A model generated the notes under the pieces. It ran no database searches, was not told where the DNA came from, and saw nothing but the letters and a program-made list of their open reading frames with translations. DNA of 64,000 bases from Hymenobacter psychrophilus. GTDB lineage: Bacteria > Bacteroidota > Bacteroidia > Cytophagales > Hymenobacteraceae. Shown here piece after piece: positions 6,571 through 14,928 of the stretch; position 1 is the first letter of the stretch; every line of letters begins with the position of its first letter. The stretch lies in contig NZ_FNOV01000009.1 in NCBI RefSeq assembly GCF_900107135.1, positions 151,140-215,139 on the forward strand. Reading direction: 5' to 3'. The position numbers and the translations under genes are program-made.

Positions 6571-8988
6571 TTACTTGGAGGTAGTGGGTAGGGTGGTTGT
6601 CGGTTGCGAAGCTGCGGTGGGCTTGATGTAGGTATCGAACCAGGTATTCATTTGGGCCAGCAGCTGCATCAACGATTCGCGGGCCGTGTAGCCGTGGGTC
6701 TCGCCGGGCAGCGTGGCGTAGCTCACGCCCTTGCCGCCCAGGCGCTGTAACTCGCTGTAAAGCTGCTCGGTGCGGGTTGCCAGGCTGGCTGGCACACCTT
6801 CGAAACCGGCGGGCAACACCAGCAGTGGCCGGCGCAGCGTATCGGGCAGGCTGAAGGGGGGCACCAGCACATCGGCGTAGCCCAGTACAGGCCCGGGCAG
6901 GGCCAGTGGCTGCTCCTCGCCAGGCAGCCGCATGGGCAATGGCTGGTTGTGCAGGCCGGTCAGCACGATGCCGGCCTTGAACAAGCGCGAGTCCGCCAGC
7001 AGGCTGGTGGCCAGCAAGGCCCCCGGACCCTGGCCCACCACCACCAGCCGGGATGTATCAATAAGACCCAGGCGGCGACCTTCTGCCAGCGCCGCGCCCG
7101 TGGCCTGGGTCAGCTGCTGGGTGTAGGCAGCCGGGGTTACTGCGTTGTTGGCAGGAAATGTTGGCAGGGCTACGTCCTGCAGCACGGCGTAGCCCTGGGC
7201 CGTCCAGTACAGGGGCGAGCCCCAGCCGTAGCGGGCAAACGAGTGCCGGGAGCCGCGCACCTGGCCAGTGGCGGTGCTGTCATGGAACACGGCCGGACTA
7301 ACCTCCATAATAGTAGGCAGCGGGCCGTCGCTGGTCTGGTAGCCGGCCGGCAGGTAAAGCGTAGCCGTAAGCGGGCGGCCGTCGGGCCGCTGATAACGTA
7401 TTGGCTGCGGGCGGGGCAAGCTGCCCAGGCCCGCGTAGGGGTCGGCGAACTGGGTGATGGCGACCAGCTTCGGGCCGGTGCGCAGGTAGTAGTTGGGCGA
7501 CTGCTGGTCGGATTCGCGCCGCGTGATAAAGATGCGCTTCGCCGGATCGACAATGGCTACGGGCAACTCATAGTATGGCGCTTCGGAACGCCACCAGCGC
7601 AGGCTGGCGCGGGTGCGCACGTTCAACTCATCTACGAAGGGCCGGTCGCCCTCGCCCGATGCCCCTGCTCCGAAAAGGTACACGCCCGTGCCGCTGCGGT
7701 CGGTGAGCAACACCCGCCGGCCCTGGGCGTTGGGCCGCAGTACCAGGGTGCCCGGGTGGGCGTAGGCATCCCGGGCCGAATATGTGAGCAGCGGTGCCTG
7801 CAGGGTTTTGGTGGCCACATCCAGCGGCCAGATGAACTGTCGGCGGTCGGTCAGGCGCATTCCTTCGACCAGCGTCAGCTGCTCGCTGCTCCAGTACATA
7901 CGCTTAAAGCGCACCGGCAGGGCCACCAGCTGGCGGCCCGGCTCCTCGAAAGGGGCGGCCAGCGTTAGAAGCTGGTCGCGCACCGGGGCCACCTGGGCCG
8001 GGTTGCCGCCATCGCGGGCTTCCACCCAAAATAGGGTATTGGGGGCATCCTCGCGCCAGCTAAACTCGCGTGGTCCGGTCGGTACGGCATCCGGACCGGC
8101 AGGCAGCGAGTCGACGGCAGGCAACTCGGCCAGCTGCTTATCCAGCAGCCCATCCACGGCCAGTACCTGCACCCGCTGCGGGAAACGGTCGAGCGGCAGC
8201 GTGTTGGGGTAGGGGCGGTGGTAGGTGCGCACCAGCACAAAGCGGCCATCGGGCGAGGGCGAGGCCTGGCCAATCAGGCCTGGCTGGCCCAGTGGGGCCA
8301 TGCGCCCATCAAGGCCTACCCGCACCACCTGGCTCAGGGCGTAGTAGCCGAGTATCTGCTCGTCGAGCGGGGTTCCAACGGGGTACTCGTAGCGGCGGCG
8401 GACCTCGGCCGGCGCTGCTACCGGTGCGGCGCCCCGGCCGCCCACTACGGCTCTTACAATCAGCGTTTTGCTGTCGGAAATCCACTCGTAGGGCATGCCC
8501 AGCGCCCCGTTCAGGAAGATGTTGGGTATCAGCCGTGCCGAGGCCGAGGCGACATCGACGACCCACAGCTCCAGATGGTCACGGGTACTATGGGTGAAGG
8601 CTATCTTCGTGTTATCGGGCGACCATTGCAGGTTGTTGATGCGGGCGTTAGCCGGCAGGCCCTGCACCAGCAGCTCCAGGCCTTTGGGCAACTGCCGCAG
8701 CCGTAACGCCCGCACATGGGCTGCGCGGCTACGGCTGTTAACGGCCGTGTTGATGCGCAGCCCGGCCAAGCGCAGCTCGGACTGGCTCTGGTCTAGCACC
8801 GTGGGGCGCTCCTGCATATCGAGCTGCAACAGCCATTCGGCGTTGGGCGAGAAGCTGACCCGGGGAATGGGTGGCGCATCGGCCAGCGCCACCAGGGGGC
8901 GGGGCGGTAGCTGGTAGGGTAGTAACTGGGCCAAAATCGGACCCGCCGTCAGGGCGCTCAGCGCCAACGCTAAAATCTGTACTTTCAT
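6571..8988 (-). CDS. S9-family (glutamyl-endopeptidase-like) peptidase homologue, probably inactive
   Basis: An 805-residue exported protein (the signal peptide MKVQILALALSALTAGPILA follows directly from ATG at 8988; an ATG four codons earlier at 9000 is possible). It has a beta-propeller N-terminus opening with the DAPPIPRVSFSPN segment typical of glutamyl-endopeptidase-like S9 proteins, then an alpha/beta-hydrolase domain from about residue 535. Where active relatives have GHSYGA, this protein has GQGPGA (656-661, counted from the 9000 start), so the nucleophile Ser is Gly658. The Asp of the usual HGEADN loop is replaced in PAGFEGV (Glu734). The His is kept in ETHGY (His769). The fold is intact, so it reads as a pseudopeptidase rather than a broken gene. 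Confidence 0.85.
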   Translation of the reverse strand: MKVQILALALSALTAGPILAQLLPYQLPPRPLVALADAPPIPRVSFSPNAEWLLQLDMQERPTVLDQSQSELRLAGLRINTAVNSRSRAAHVRALRLRQLPKGLELLVQGLPANARINNLQWSPDNTKIAFTHSTRDHLELWVVDVASASARLIPNIFLNGALGMPYEWISDSKTLIVRAVVGGRGAAPVAAPAEVRRRYEYPVGTPLDEQILGYYALSQVVRVGLDGRMAPLGQPGLIGQASPSPDGRFVLVRTYHRPYPNTLPLDRFPQRVQVLAVDGLLDKQLAELPAVDSLPAGPDAVPTGPREFSWREDAPNTLFWVEARDGGNPAQVAPVRDQLLTLAAPFEEPGRQLVALPVRFKRMYWSSEQLTLVEGMRLTDRRQFIWPLDVATKTLQAPLLTYSARDAYAHPGTLVLRPNAQGRRVLLTDRSGTGVYLFGAGASGEGDRPFVDELNVRTRASLRWWRSEAPYYELPVAIVDPAKRIFITRRESDQQSPNYYLRTGPKLVAITQFADPYAGLGSLPRPQPIRYQRPDGRPLTATLYLPAGYQTSDGPLPTIMEVSPAVFHDSTATGQVRGSRHSFARYGWGSPLYWTAQGYAVLQDVALPTFPANNAVTPAAYTQQLTQATGAALAEGRRLGLIDTSRLVVVGQGPGALLATSLLADSRLFKAGIVLTGLHNQPLPMRLPGEEQPLALPGPVLGYADVLVPPFSLPDTLRRPLLVLPAGFEGVPASLATRTEQLYSELQRLGGKGVSYATLPGETHGYTARESLMQLLAQMNTWFDTYIKPTAASQPTTTLPTTSK

Positions 8989-9109
8989 CGTAAAAGCCAC
9001 TCACCAGAATATACCGACAAAAAACGGCAGATTTCGCCGGATTCGCTAATGGATTGAATAAATAGCTAGCTGTCATAGTTTTATATTATTCCAGATAAGC
9101 GTTTAAATG

Positions 9110-9142
9110 AAAAACAAAAGCCCCACCAGATTGGCGGGGCTT
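9110..9142 (-). terminator. Intrinsic terminator after the nitroreductase gene
   Basis: On the minus strand AAGCCCCGCC pairs with GGTGGGGCTT (hairpin 9118-9142) and is followed by TTTGTTTTT. It lies downstream of the minus-strand nitroreductase gene and upstream of the S9 gene, separating the two units. Confidence 0.85.
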
Positions 9143-9201
9143 GTAAATGCGGAACAAGAAATAGTAATTAACTGCGAAAGTACTGGCTGCTGGCTGGTGA
9201 G

Positions 9202-9783
9202 TTAGCTGGGCAATTGGCCAGGAAAGGCGAAAGCAGCAACCGAGCGGCGCTGGCGCGGGGCCTGCTCGCGGCTCAGGAAAGGCTCGTCTAATTGCTCCGC
9301 CCGGCCCAGGTAGCCCAGGGCCATTATCACTACGGGCTGCAGGTTGGCAGGTAGCCCGAATGCCTCCCGGGCTTTGTCGGCATCGAAGCCGCCCATAAAG
9401 TGGCCGTGCAGACCCAGGGCCGTAGCCTCCAGAATCAGATGGCTGTTGGCCATGCCCAAGTCGTGGAGGGCGGCCGCGTTGGGCGTGTCGTTGGAAAAAG
9501 TGGTTTTGGCCAGCGCCAGCACCAATACCGGCGCGTGGCGGGCCCAGGGTTGGTTGCCGGGCAGCAGGCAGTCGAACAGCTGCCGGAAGGCTGCCTCATC
9601 GGCCCGGTGGGCGTAGAGGTAGCGCCAGGGCTGCTCGTTCATGGCGCTGGGGGCCCAGGCGGCGGCTTCGAAGAGTTGCTGCAGCGCCTGCTCGGGCACC
9701 GGCTGGTCGGCAAAAGCCCGGGGGCTCCAGCGCTGCCGGATAACGTCGAGCACGGGGAAGGTGGTAGTGGCAGTTCTGCTCAT
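9202..9783 (-). CDS. Nitroreductase family protein
   Basis: A 193-residue FMN-dependent nitroreductase-fold protein. The opening VLDVIRQRWSPRAF carries the family's RxSxR-like flavin-phosphate contact, followed by AAWAPSAMNEQPWRY, the signature with Ser and Asn that bind FMN. The middle holds LHDLGMANSHLILEATALGL and the C-terminal MALGYLG motif. It should reduce nitro, quinone or related substrates with NAD(P)H. ATG at 9783 (MSRTATTTF) is chosen because the 19 extra residues upstream are not family-like. A terminator follows it. The pirin gene lies upstream on the same strand. Confidence 0.9.
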   Translation of the reverse strand: MSRTATTTFPVLDVIRQRWSPRAFADQPVPEQALQQLFEAAAWAPSAMNEQPWRYLYAHRADEAAFRQLFDCLLPGNQPWARHAPVLVLALAKTTFSNDTPNAAALHDLGMANSHLILEATALGLHGHFMGGFDADKAREAFGLPANLQPVVIMALGYLGRAEQLDEPFLSREQAPRQRRSVAAFAFPGQLPS

Positions 9784-9915
9784 AAATTGGTGCTTTGCGA
9801 TGGCTGCTCCCGGGGGCGCTGATTTTTCCGGTTGGGGCATTCTGCCCGATGGAGGCGCTGACTGGCCAGTTGCTGTAAACCAACAGCGCTACAGCCAATC
9901 AGCGCCAGCCGAACC

Positions 9916-10626
9916 TTAGCGCATCGGTATTTCCATCAGCAGCAGCTGGGTGTCAGTATCAGCCTTGATGGCTACCGACTTGGTTTCCCACAGGCCAAAC
10001 CCGTCGCGGCGCTGCAGGGCCTGGCCGGCCACGGTGGCTTTTCCTTCCAGCACAAATACATACAGGCCGTTGCCCTCTTTTTTCAGCTGGTAGTCGGCCG
10101 CGTGGCCGGCGTCCAGGTCGGCGCGGTGAAACCAGGCCTGCTGGTGCACCCACACGCCGGCATCGTCGGGCGAGGGCGAGAGTACCTGCTGAAACTGGTT
10201 GTGCCGGCCCTCGGCCGCGAAGTGCTGCTGGTCGTAGCGGGGGGCCACGTTGCGCTGATCGGGGAAAAGCCAGATTTGCAGAAACCGTACTTCCTCCGTG
10301 CTGCTGTGGTTTTTTTCGCTGTGCGCAATGCCCGTGCCCGCGCTCATCACCTGCACATCGCCGGGCCGGATGAGGCCGTGGTTGCCAGCGTTGTCGCCGT
10401 GCTCCAACGTGCCGCCGAGCGGAATGCTGATGATTTCCATGTTGTCGTGGGGGTGAGCTCCGAAGCCCCGACCGCCGGCCACAATGTCGTCGTTGAGCAC
10501 CCGGAGTACGCCGAAGTGCATGCGCTCGGGATTGTGGTAGCCGCCGAAGCTAAAGCTGTGGTGGGAGTCGAGCCAGCCGTGGTTGGCGTGGCCTCGCGAG
10601 TCGGCCGGGTGCAGAACGGTTTTCAT
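9916..10626 (-). CDS. Pirin family protein (YhhW-like)
   Basis: A 236-residue bicupin. The metal site of the N-terminal cupin is complete: His58 and His60 (AHPHDNMEI), His102 and Glu104 (GTGIAHSEKN). The C-terminal cupin ends at LLLMEIPMR. Members such as E. coli YhhW oxidise quercetin in vitro; the cellular role is usually unknown. The gene is on the same strand as, and 132 bp upstream of, the nitroreductase gene, so redox-linked co-expression is possible but not shown. Confidence 0.92.
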   Translation of the reverse strand: MKTVLHPADSRGHANHGWLDSHHSFSFGGYHNPERMHFGVLRVLNDDIVAGGRGFGAHPHDNMEIISIPLGGTLEHGDNAGNHGLIRPGDVQVMSAGTGIAHSEKNHSSTEEVRFLQIWLFPDQRNVAPRYDQQHFAAEGRHNQFQQVLSPSPDDAGVWVHQQAWFHRADLDAGHAADYQLKKEGNGLYVFVLEGKATVAGQALQRRDGFGLWETKSVAIKADTDTQLLLMEIPMR

Positions 10627-10774
10627 AAGAAACAGGAGCTAGAAGAGTTGATGATGCAAATATATGTACATACATCGATTATGGCAAAAATAGTTTCCTT
10701 AACGAGAAGGTGTGCTAACGTAAGCCCGCTTGCAGCCGCTATGCGTACTTTGCCATCGTCAGCTTTCCTGCCCT

Positions 10775-11680
10775 ATGCGCCAGTTTCCGTCTGCTCCTGT
10801 TGTTTCGCGGCTCGCGCCCACGCCCAGCGGGTTTCTGCATCTGGGCAACGCGGTCAACTTCACGCTTACCTGGCTACTTACACGCCGGGCCGGCGGCACG
10901 CTGCACCTGCGCATCGACGACTTGGACCGCGCCCGGTTCCGGCCTGTTTATCTGGCCAACATCTTTCAAACCCTAACCTGGCTGGGCCTCGATTACGACC
11001 ACGGCCCCAGTGGCCCCGACGATTTCGAGCGCCATTATTCGCAGCAGCCCCGCCTGGCCGAGTACGAGGCCGTGTTGCAGACTGCCCGCGCTGCCCACCC
11101 GGCGCTTTTCTACGCCTGCGGCTGCTCGCGCACCGCGCTGGCCCGCGCCGCCGCGCCCAACGGCCACTACCCCGGCACCTGCCAGACATTGGAGCTGCCT
11201 TTCGATGCGCCCACCATTGCCTGGCGGGCCCGCGTGCCGCCCGCCACTACAGTAACGTGGCCCGATTTAGCGCAGGGTCCGCAAACCGTGGCGCTGGCTC
11301 GGGCACTGGGCGATTTTGTGGTGCGCAAAAAGGATGGCGCCGCGGCGTACCAGGTGGCATCGGTGGTGGATGACCAGCGACTGGGCGTGAACTTCATTGT
11401 GCGGGGCCAGGACTTGCGGGCCAGCACGGCGGCTCAGCTGTGGCTGGCCGGCTTGCTTCCGGACCATGCTGGTTTCGCCCAAACCCAGTTTCTGCACCAC
11501 GGCCTGCTACTGGATGTGGCCGGCCAAAAACTCTCTAAATCAACCCAAACCAGCCAGCAGCGCGGTATTCTGGCCGAAGCCGGCTCGCCCCAACTTGTAT
11601 ATGGCACCGTGGCTGCGCTGCTGGGGCTGCCGCCGGGAGCGGGAGAATCGTTGGCGGAACTGGTAGCTGCCGCTGAGTGA
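10775..11680 (+). CDS. gluQ: Glutamyl-Q tRNA(Asp) synthetase-like protein
   Basis: A 301-residue truncated class I glutamyl-tRNA-synthetase homologue. The HIGH motif appears as FLHLGN (20-25) after LAPTPSG, and the KMSKS motif as KLSKS (252-256). Zinc ligands fit the GluQ pattern: Cys115, Cys117, Tyr132, Cys136. There is no anticodon-binding domain, as expected for GluQ, which attaches glutamate to queuosine in tRNA(Asp). The start MRQFPSAPVVSRLAPTP at 10775 is preferred to an in-frame ATG at 10730, which adds a Cys-rich tail without family character. The gene stands alone between divergent pirin and convergent endonuclease V. Confidence 0.88.
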   Translation: MRQFPSAPVVSRLAPTPSGFLHLGNAVNFTLTWLLTRRAGGTLHLRIDDLDRARFRPVYLANIFQTLTWLGLDYDHGPSGPDDFERHYSQQPRLAEYEAVLQTARAAHPALFYACGCSRTALARAAAPNGHYPGTCQTLELPFDAPTIAWRARVPPATTVTWPDLAQGPQTVALARALGDFVVRKKDGAAAYQVASVVDDQRLGVNFIVRGQDLRASTAAQLWLAGLLPDHAGFAQTQFLHHGLLLDVAGQKLSKSTQTSQQRGILAEAGSPQLVYGTVAALLGLPPGAGESLAELVAAAE

Positions 11681-11709
11681 GGCCAGTGCATTCCGCAAGC
11701 AGCCATAAA

Positions 11710-11802
11710 ACGTGGTTCTGAGCGTGGCGAAGAATCTCCCGCTTCGTTGAATTTTTGTCTAAACGAAGCGGCACAGATTCTTCGCCACGCTCAGAATGAC
11801 GT
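11710..11802. repeat. Inverted repeat, family A
   Basis: ACGTGGTTCTGAGCGTGGCG... at 11710-11748 pairs with the segment 11762-11802 ending CTCAGAATGACGT, with a few mismatches and a short AT-rich loop. It lies between the convergent gluQ and endonuclease V genes and is directly followed by a heptamer array. Confidence 0.9.
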
Positions 11803-11810
11803 ACCATCAC

Positions 11811-11852
11811 TGTTCACTGTTCACTGTTCACTGTTCACTGTTCACTGTTCAC
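11811..11852. repeat. Heptamer tandem repeat (TGTTCAC)x6
   Basis: Six perfect copies of TGTTCAC (42 bp), with a partial copy before. The last copy overlaps the stop codon (11849-11851) of the minus-strand endonuclease V gene; the other end is 9 bp from the family A palindrome. On the mRNA this is a 3' untranslated tandem array. Confidence 0.97.
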
Positions 11853-12532
11853 AACTCCTTTTTGAACTCCTCGGCCCAGTGGTCGGCGAGGCGGGTGGGT
11901 TCGGGTAGTTTGTAGCCGCGCAGGCAGGCCAGCGTGAGGCGAGTGGCGGTAGCCTGGTCGCACAGGTGGCCGGGGCTCACGAACAGCGGCTTCACCTTGT
12001 CTTTGCTGCGGATGACCTGGCCCAGCAGCTCGCCGCTTTTATCGGTGAGCGGCGTAATGCTGCCCTTGGTGAGGGCGGGCTCCTCGTAGAGGCCCGTGAG
12101 GCGCTGCTTGGCTACTCCGAATGTAGGTACATCCAGTTCAACCCCCAAGTGGGCTGCAATGCCCATGCGGCGCGGGTGGGCAATGCCGTGGCCATCAACC
12201 ATGATAATATCGGGCTGGCGGCGCAGCTTGGCGTAGGCCCGCAGCAGGTTGGGCGCTTCGCGGAACGAAAGCAGCCCCGGAATGTAGGGTAGCGGTACGG
12301 GCCCAACGTGGTACACTTTCTCGATGAACCCCAATGAAGGCAGCTCCAGCACCACAAACACCGACAGCACCGTATCGGGGGTCGGGAATGAGGAGTCGCA
12401 GCCGGCAATGTAGCGCAGCTCGCCGGCGGGTGGCGCCAAGCGCACCTGATTGCGCAGTTGGTCCTGCAGTTGGGTAAACTCGCGTACCAGCTGCGGGTCG
12501 GGGGCGGGGCCGGGGGGGCGGAAGTAGGCCAT
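11849..12532 (-). CDS. nfi: Endonuclease V
   Basis: A 227-residue endonuclease V, which nicks DNA (and can act on RNA) near deoxyinosine to start repair of deaminated adenine. All key elements are visible: Asp46 in AGCDSSF, the YIPGLLSFREAP loop with the wedge tyrosine Tyr83 and catalytic Glu92, and MVDGHGIAHPRRMGIAAHLG with Asp113. The length is normal. The stop codon lies in the end of a six-copy heptamer array, so only the terminal codon is touched by that repeat. Confidence 0.95.
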   Translation of the reverse strand: MAYFRPPGPAPDPQLVREFTQLQDQLRNQVRLAPPAGELRYIAGCDSSFPTPDTVLSVFVVLELPSLGFIEKVYHVGPVPLPYIPGLLSFREAPNLLRAYAKLRRQPDIIMVDGHGIAHPRRMGIAAHLGVELDVPTFGVAKQRLTGLYEEPALTKGSITPLTDKSGELLGQVIRSKDKVKPLFVSPGHLCDQATATRLTLACLRGYKLPEPTRLADHWAEEFKKEL

Positions 12533-12672
12533 GAAAAGGAGGTGCGGGGTGAATCGGTTGTACTGCCTGCGCGGGCGCGGGGTTGCCCCAGAATACGCCC
12601 CCGTCCGTTTCGGGCGGGCCTGCCTGAGAGCAGGCGGCTTTTTCCAGGAACCCGCTACGGCCGGGGCCGTTC

Positions 12673-13260
12673 ATGCAGAAAACCTTTCCATTGATTGCCA
12701 TGCCTAAGCCCGAACAACCCGCCCACACCGGCAGTGGCCCGCTTTTCGAGCGGCGCTACTGGGTAGATGTGCAGCACCCGCGCCAGCCGGCCGAAGAACT
12801 GCTCCGCTATATCGAGTGCCACCTCCCTGATTTCTCGCCCGACCTGCTGGCTGACTTTGAGAAGTCGAAGGGGGCACATGACTGCCTGGCAGTGGGCGAC
12901 GAGTATAACATCAAAATTCTGGGCCCCTGGAACGGCGACGTGCGTGTAACCGAAGTAGGCGCAGATTTCTTCGAGCTGGCCACGCTCGAAAGCCACCCCG
13001 AAGCCGGCCGCATCCGATTTTCGTTGCGGCCTCACGCTACGCTGCCCGCTACCATGCGCTTCGAAATTCACTCCTGGGCCCGCTCGCGCGACGGGCTGGT
13101 GGCCTTTACCTACGACACGCTGGGCCTGGGCCGGCGGGTGCAACAGCAAACCTGGGAAACCTTCTGCCAGCGGGTAGCCGACTACTGCGGCGGCTTGCAG
13201 CTAGTCCCGGTGCAGGTAGAAACCATTAAACAGGATGAAACCCCCGTTACCAATGCCTGA
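12673..13260 (+). CDS. DUF1990-like hypothetical protein
   Basis: A 195-residue cytoplasmic protein (a second ATG at 12700, giving MPKPEQPAHTGSG, is equally plausible). It opens with GPLFERRYWVDVQHP and later has a beta-rich FELATLESHPEAGRIRFS segment and FEIHSWARSRDGLVAFTYDT, suggestive of a DUF1990/START-like lipid-binding fold, though weaker than its neighbour. Its 3' end overlaps the next, clearer DUF1990 gene by 26 bp, which argues for translational coupling. A small GC hairpin followed by five T lies about 35 bp before the start (12618-12643) and could be an attenuator. Confidence 0.7.
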   Translation: MQKTFPLIAMPKPEQPAHTGSGPLFERRYWVDVQHPRQPAEELLRYIECHLPDFSPDLLADFEKSKGAHDCLAVGDEYNIKILGPWNGDVRVTEVGADFFELATLESHPEAGRIRFSLRPHATLPATMRFEIHSWARSRDGLVAFTYDTLGLGRRVQQQTWETFCQRVADYCGGLQLVPVQVETIKQDETPVTNA

Positions 13261-13987
13261 CCGTCCTGCCCTCACTGCCCGCCAGCAAGCCCGCCTCGAC
13301 GCGTTCACGCAGGCCGGTTACAACTTCGACCCCGACCTGATGGCCGACTATACTGCCGCCACCGGCTGGCGCGTAGACAATTACGAAACCGAGTTGCCAC
13401 CCGAAGCGCCTGGCCCGCCCGTGGCGCAAGGCTCCTGGGCCGCGGCCTGCGAGGTGCTGCGCCGCTACTCGTTTCCGCCACCCGGCCTTATCACCGGCAT
13501 CTTCCTGCCCGATCAGCCGTTGGCGCAACGCGTGATGGTACTGCGGGCCGGCTTTCTGGGCTTCTCGTTCTGGTTCGGCGTGCGCATCGGGGGCGTAACT
13601 GATGAAACCCGGACGCTGCCCGGCGGTGGAGGCCAGGAGCAGGTGTGGGGCTACAACTACCGCACCCTCGAGGGCCATTTCGAGCGGGGGCAGATTGAGT
13701 TCATTGTGCACAAAAACCTGGCAACCGGCCGCGTGTGGTGCCACATCCACGCTGTGTCGCAAACCGGCCGCATCCGTAACCCCTTCTACTGGCTGGGCTT
13801 CAAGCTCTTCGGTCGCCGGTTGCAGGTGCGCTTCTCCCGCCAGTCGCTGGAGCGGCTGAAGGCGCAGGTGGAACAAATGCTGCAGAAGGGCTGGCTGGCG
13901 CCGGCCGCCACCGGCCCGGTAGTAGAACCAATTTCCGCCCACGACGAGGCGCAGGAGCAGCTGGAGAAGAATCAGCCTTCGTCCTGA
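13235..13987 (+). CDS. DUF1990 family protein
   Basis: A 250-residue protein matching the DUF1990 pattern over its length: NYETELPPEA, RRYSFPPPGLITGIF, LRAGFLGFSFWFGVRI, WGYNYRTLEGHFERGQIEF and, near the C-terminus, RIRNPFYWLGFKLFGRRLQV followed by FSRQSLERL. Proteins of this family are widespread in bacteria and plants and have no firmly known activity. An internal ATG at 13253 (MPDRPALTARQQ) is an alternative start that would end the overlap with the upstream gene. The last codons and stop are contributed by the edge of the palindrome at 13978-14074. Confidence 0.85.
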   Translation: MKPPLPMPDRPALTARQQARLDAFTQAGYNFDPDLMADYTAATGWRVDNYETELPPEAPGPPVAQGSWAAACEVLRRYSFPPPGLITGIFLPDQPLAQRVMVLRAGFLGFSFWFGVRIGGVTDETRTLPGGGGQEQVWGYNYRTLEGHFERGQIEFIVHKNLATGRVWCHIHAVSQTGRIRNPFYWLGFKLFGRRLQVRFSRQSLERLKAQVEQMLQKGWLAPAATGPVVEPISAHDEAQEQLEKNQPSS

Positions 13988-14074
13988 GCAAAGCAAAGGA
14001 CCTTAGCACGCCGAAACGACTCCTGATAATGGTCGTTTCGGCGTGCTAAGGTCCTTTGCTTTGCTCAGGATGAC
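13978..14074. repeat. Inverted repeat, family A variant
   Basis: Arms 13978-14020 and 14032-14074 pair with one or two mismatches (core CAAAGGACCTTAGCACGCCG). The left arm overlaps the stop codon of the DUF1990 gene. Variant cores with AGGACCTTA also occur at 26966, 30694 and 52909. A two-copy heptamer (14082-14095) follows it. Confidence 0.93.
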
Positions 14075-14081
14075 GTTTTTT

Positions 14082-14095
14082 AGCTAACAGCTACT
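14082..14095. repeat. Heptamer pair AGCTAAC/AGCTACT
   Basis: Two near-identical 7-mers in tandem; the second runs into the stop codon (14094-14096) of the minus-strand cytochrome b gene. It lies between that stop and the palindrome, as at 892 and 11811. Confidence 0.6.
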
Positions 14096-14759
14096 AAGAA
14101 ATTTCCGCCGGTTCGCCGCCATTAATCATGGCCGACACTACGCCGGGCTCCTCGGTTACCTCAGCCCGGAAGACGCCCACAATGTGCGCCACTACGAAGG
14201 CAATAACGGCGTACATCGTGTACTCGTGGATTTCTTTCATCAGGTGCTCGATGCTGGGGAAGTAGTCCTCGAACACCAGAATGAGGCCCGTAGACACCAT
14301 AATGGCCAGGATAACGTAGAACGCCCGATAGCTGTAGCGCACCCAGCGGGCCTTCGTGGCGCCGGCTTCGCCCCGCGCCTCGCGGGCCTTTATAGCCGCT
14401 AGTTTAGCCGCCGTGCGCTGACCGCCGCGCTGCCGGAAGCTCACCAGCACCCGGAACGCCAGCAGGCAGGCAATGGTGATGCCGGCCCAGATGTGCCAGT
14501 CCCAGATGCGGTGGGCCACAATGCGGGTGAGCCCGCGCAACTCCTGGGCCGGCAGGTTCACACCCTTTTCGGCCAGTACCTGGCTGAACTCGGGAGCCAG
14601 CGTTTTTACCTTCACGATTACGAACAGAAACAGTATCGTCATCAACTGAAACAGCACCAAGCCCGAATTAGCCCAGTGCCAGATGCGCAGGCCTAGCGAG
14701 TTGTGCCTGGGGCCGGAGTGGGTGGTGGAGATGGTGGAAACGGGCTGGACAGCGGCCAT
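14094..14759 (-). CDS. Four-helix di-haem cytochrome b membrane protein
   Basis: A 221-residue integral membrane protein with four hydrophobic segments (about 29-50, 86-106, 143-163, 181-197). Histidines sit where haem ligands of the cytochrome b561 / Ni-Fe-hydrogenase b-subunit group are expected: His28 (RIWHWAN), His89 (WDWHIWAG), His178 (EIHEYTM) and His192 (VAHIVG). It probably passes electrons between the quinone pool and a periplasmic partner, but no hydrogenase or dehydrogenase partner is adjacent. A charged loop rich in Ala, Arg and Lys links helices 2 and 3. The gene is divergent from the alcohol dehydrogenase gene, 169 bp apart. Confidence 0.85.
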   Translation of the reverse strand: MAAVQPVSTISTTHSGPRHNSLGLRIWHWANSGLVLFQLMTILFLFVIVKVKTLAPEFSQVLAEKGVNLPAQELRGLTRIVAHRIWDWHIWAGITIACLLAFRVLVSFRQRGGQRTAAKLAAIKAREARGEAGATKARWVRYSYRAFYVILAIMVSTGLILVFEDYFPSIEHLMKEIHEYTMYAVIAFVVAHIVGVFRAEVTEEPGVVSAMINGGEPAEIS

Positions 14760-14928
14760 GGGATAGGCAAAAAGAGGAAAGAAGTATTTGGTTGGGGAAG
14801 GTACGCCGAGGTCGGCGAATTTTTGACCTGCTGCCGTACAAAACGGCCGCCGCGCAACAATTTAGAGCCGACTGCGGTTTTACTCTCCACGCTCGGATCC
14901 CTCTGTTCCGACGCTTATTTCTCTTGTT

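Noticed and set aside
11811..11852. CRISPR-like array at the TGTTCAC repeats
   Set aside because: Units are 7 bp, contiguous and without spacers, and no cas genes are present.
11849..12532. Phase variation of endonuclease V by the heptamer array
   Set aside because: Only the stop codon touches the array; the rest lies downstream of the gene on the message, so slippage would not change the coding frame before the stop.
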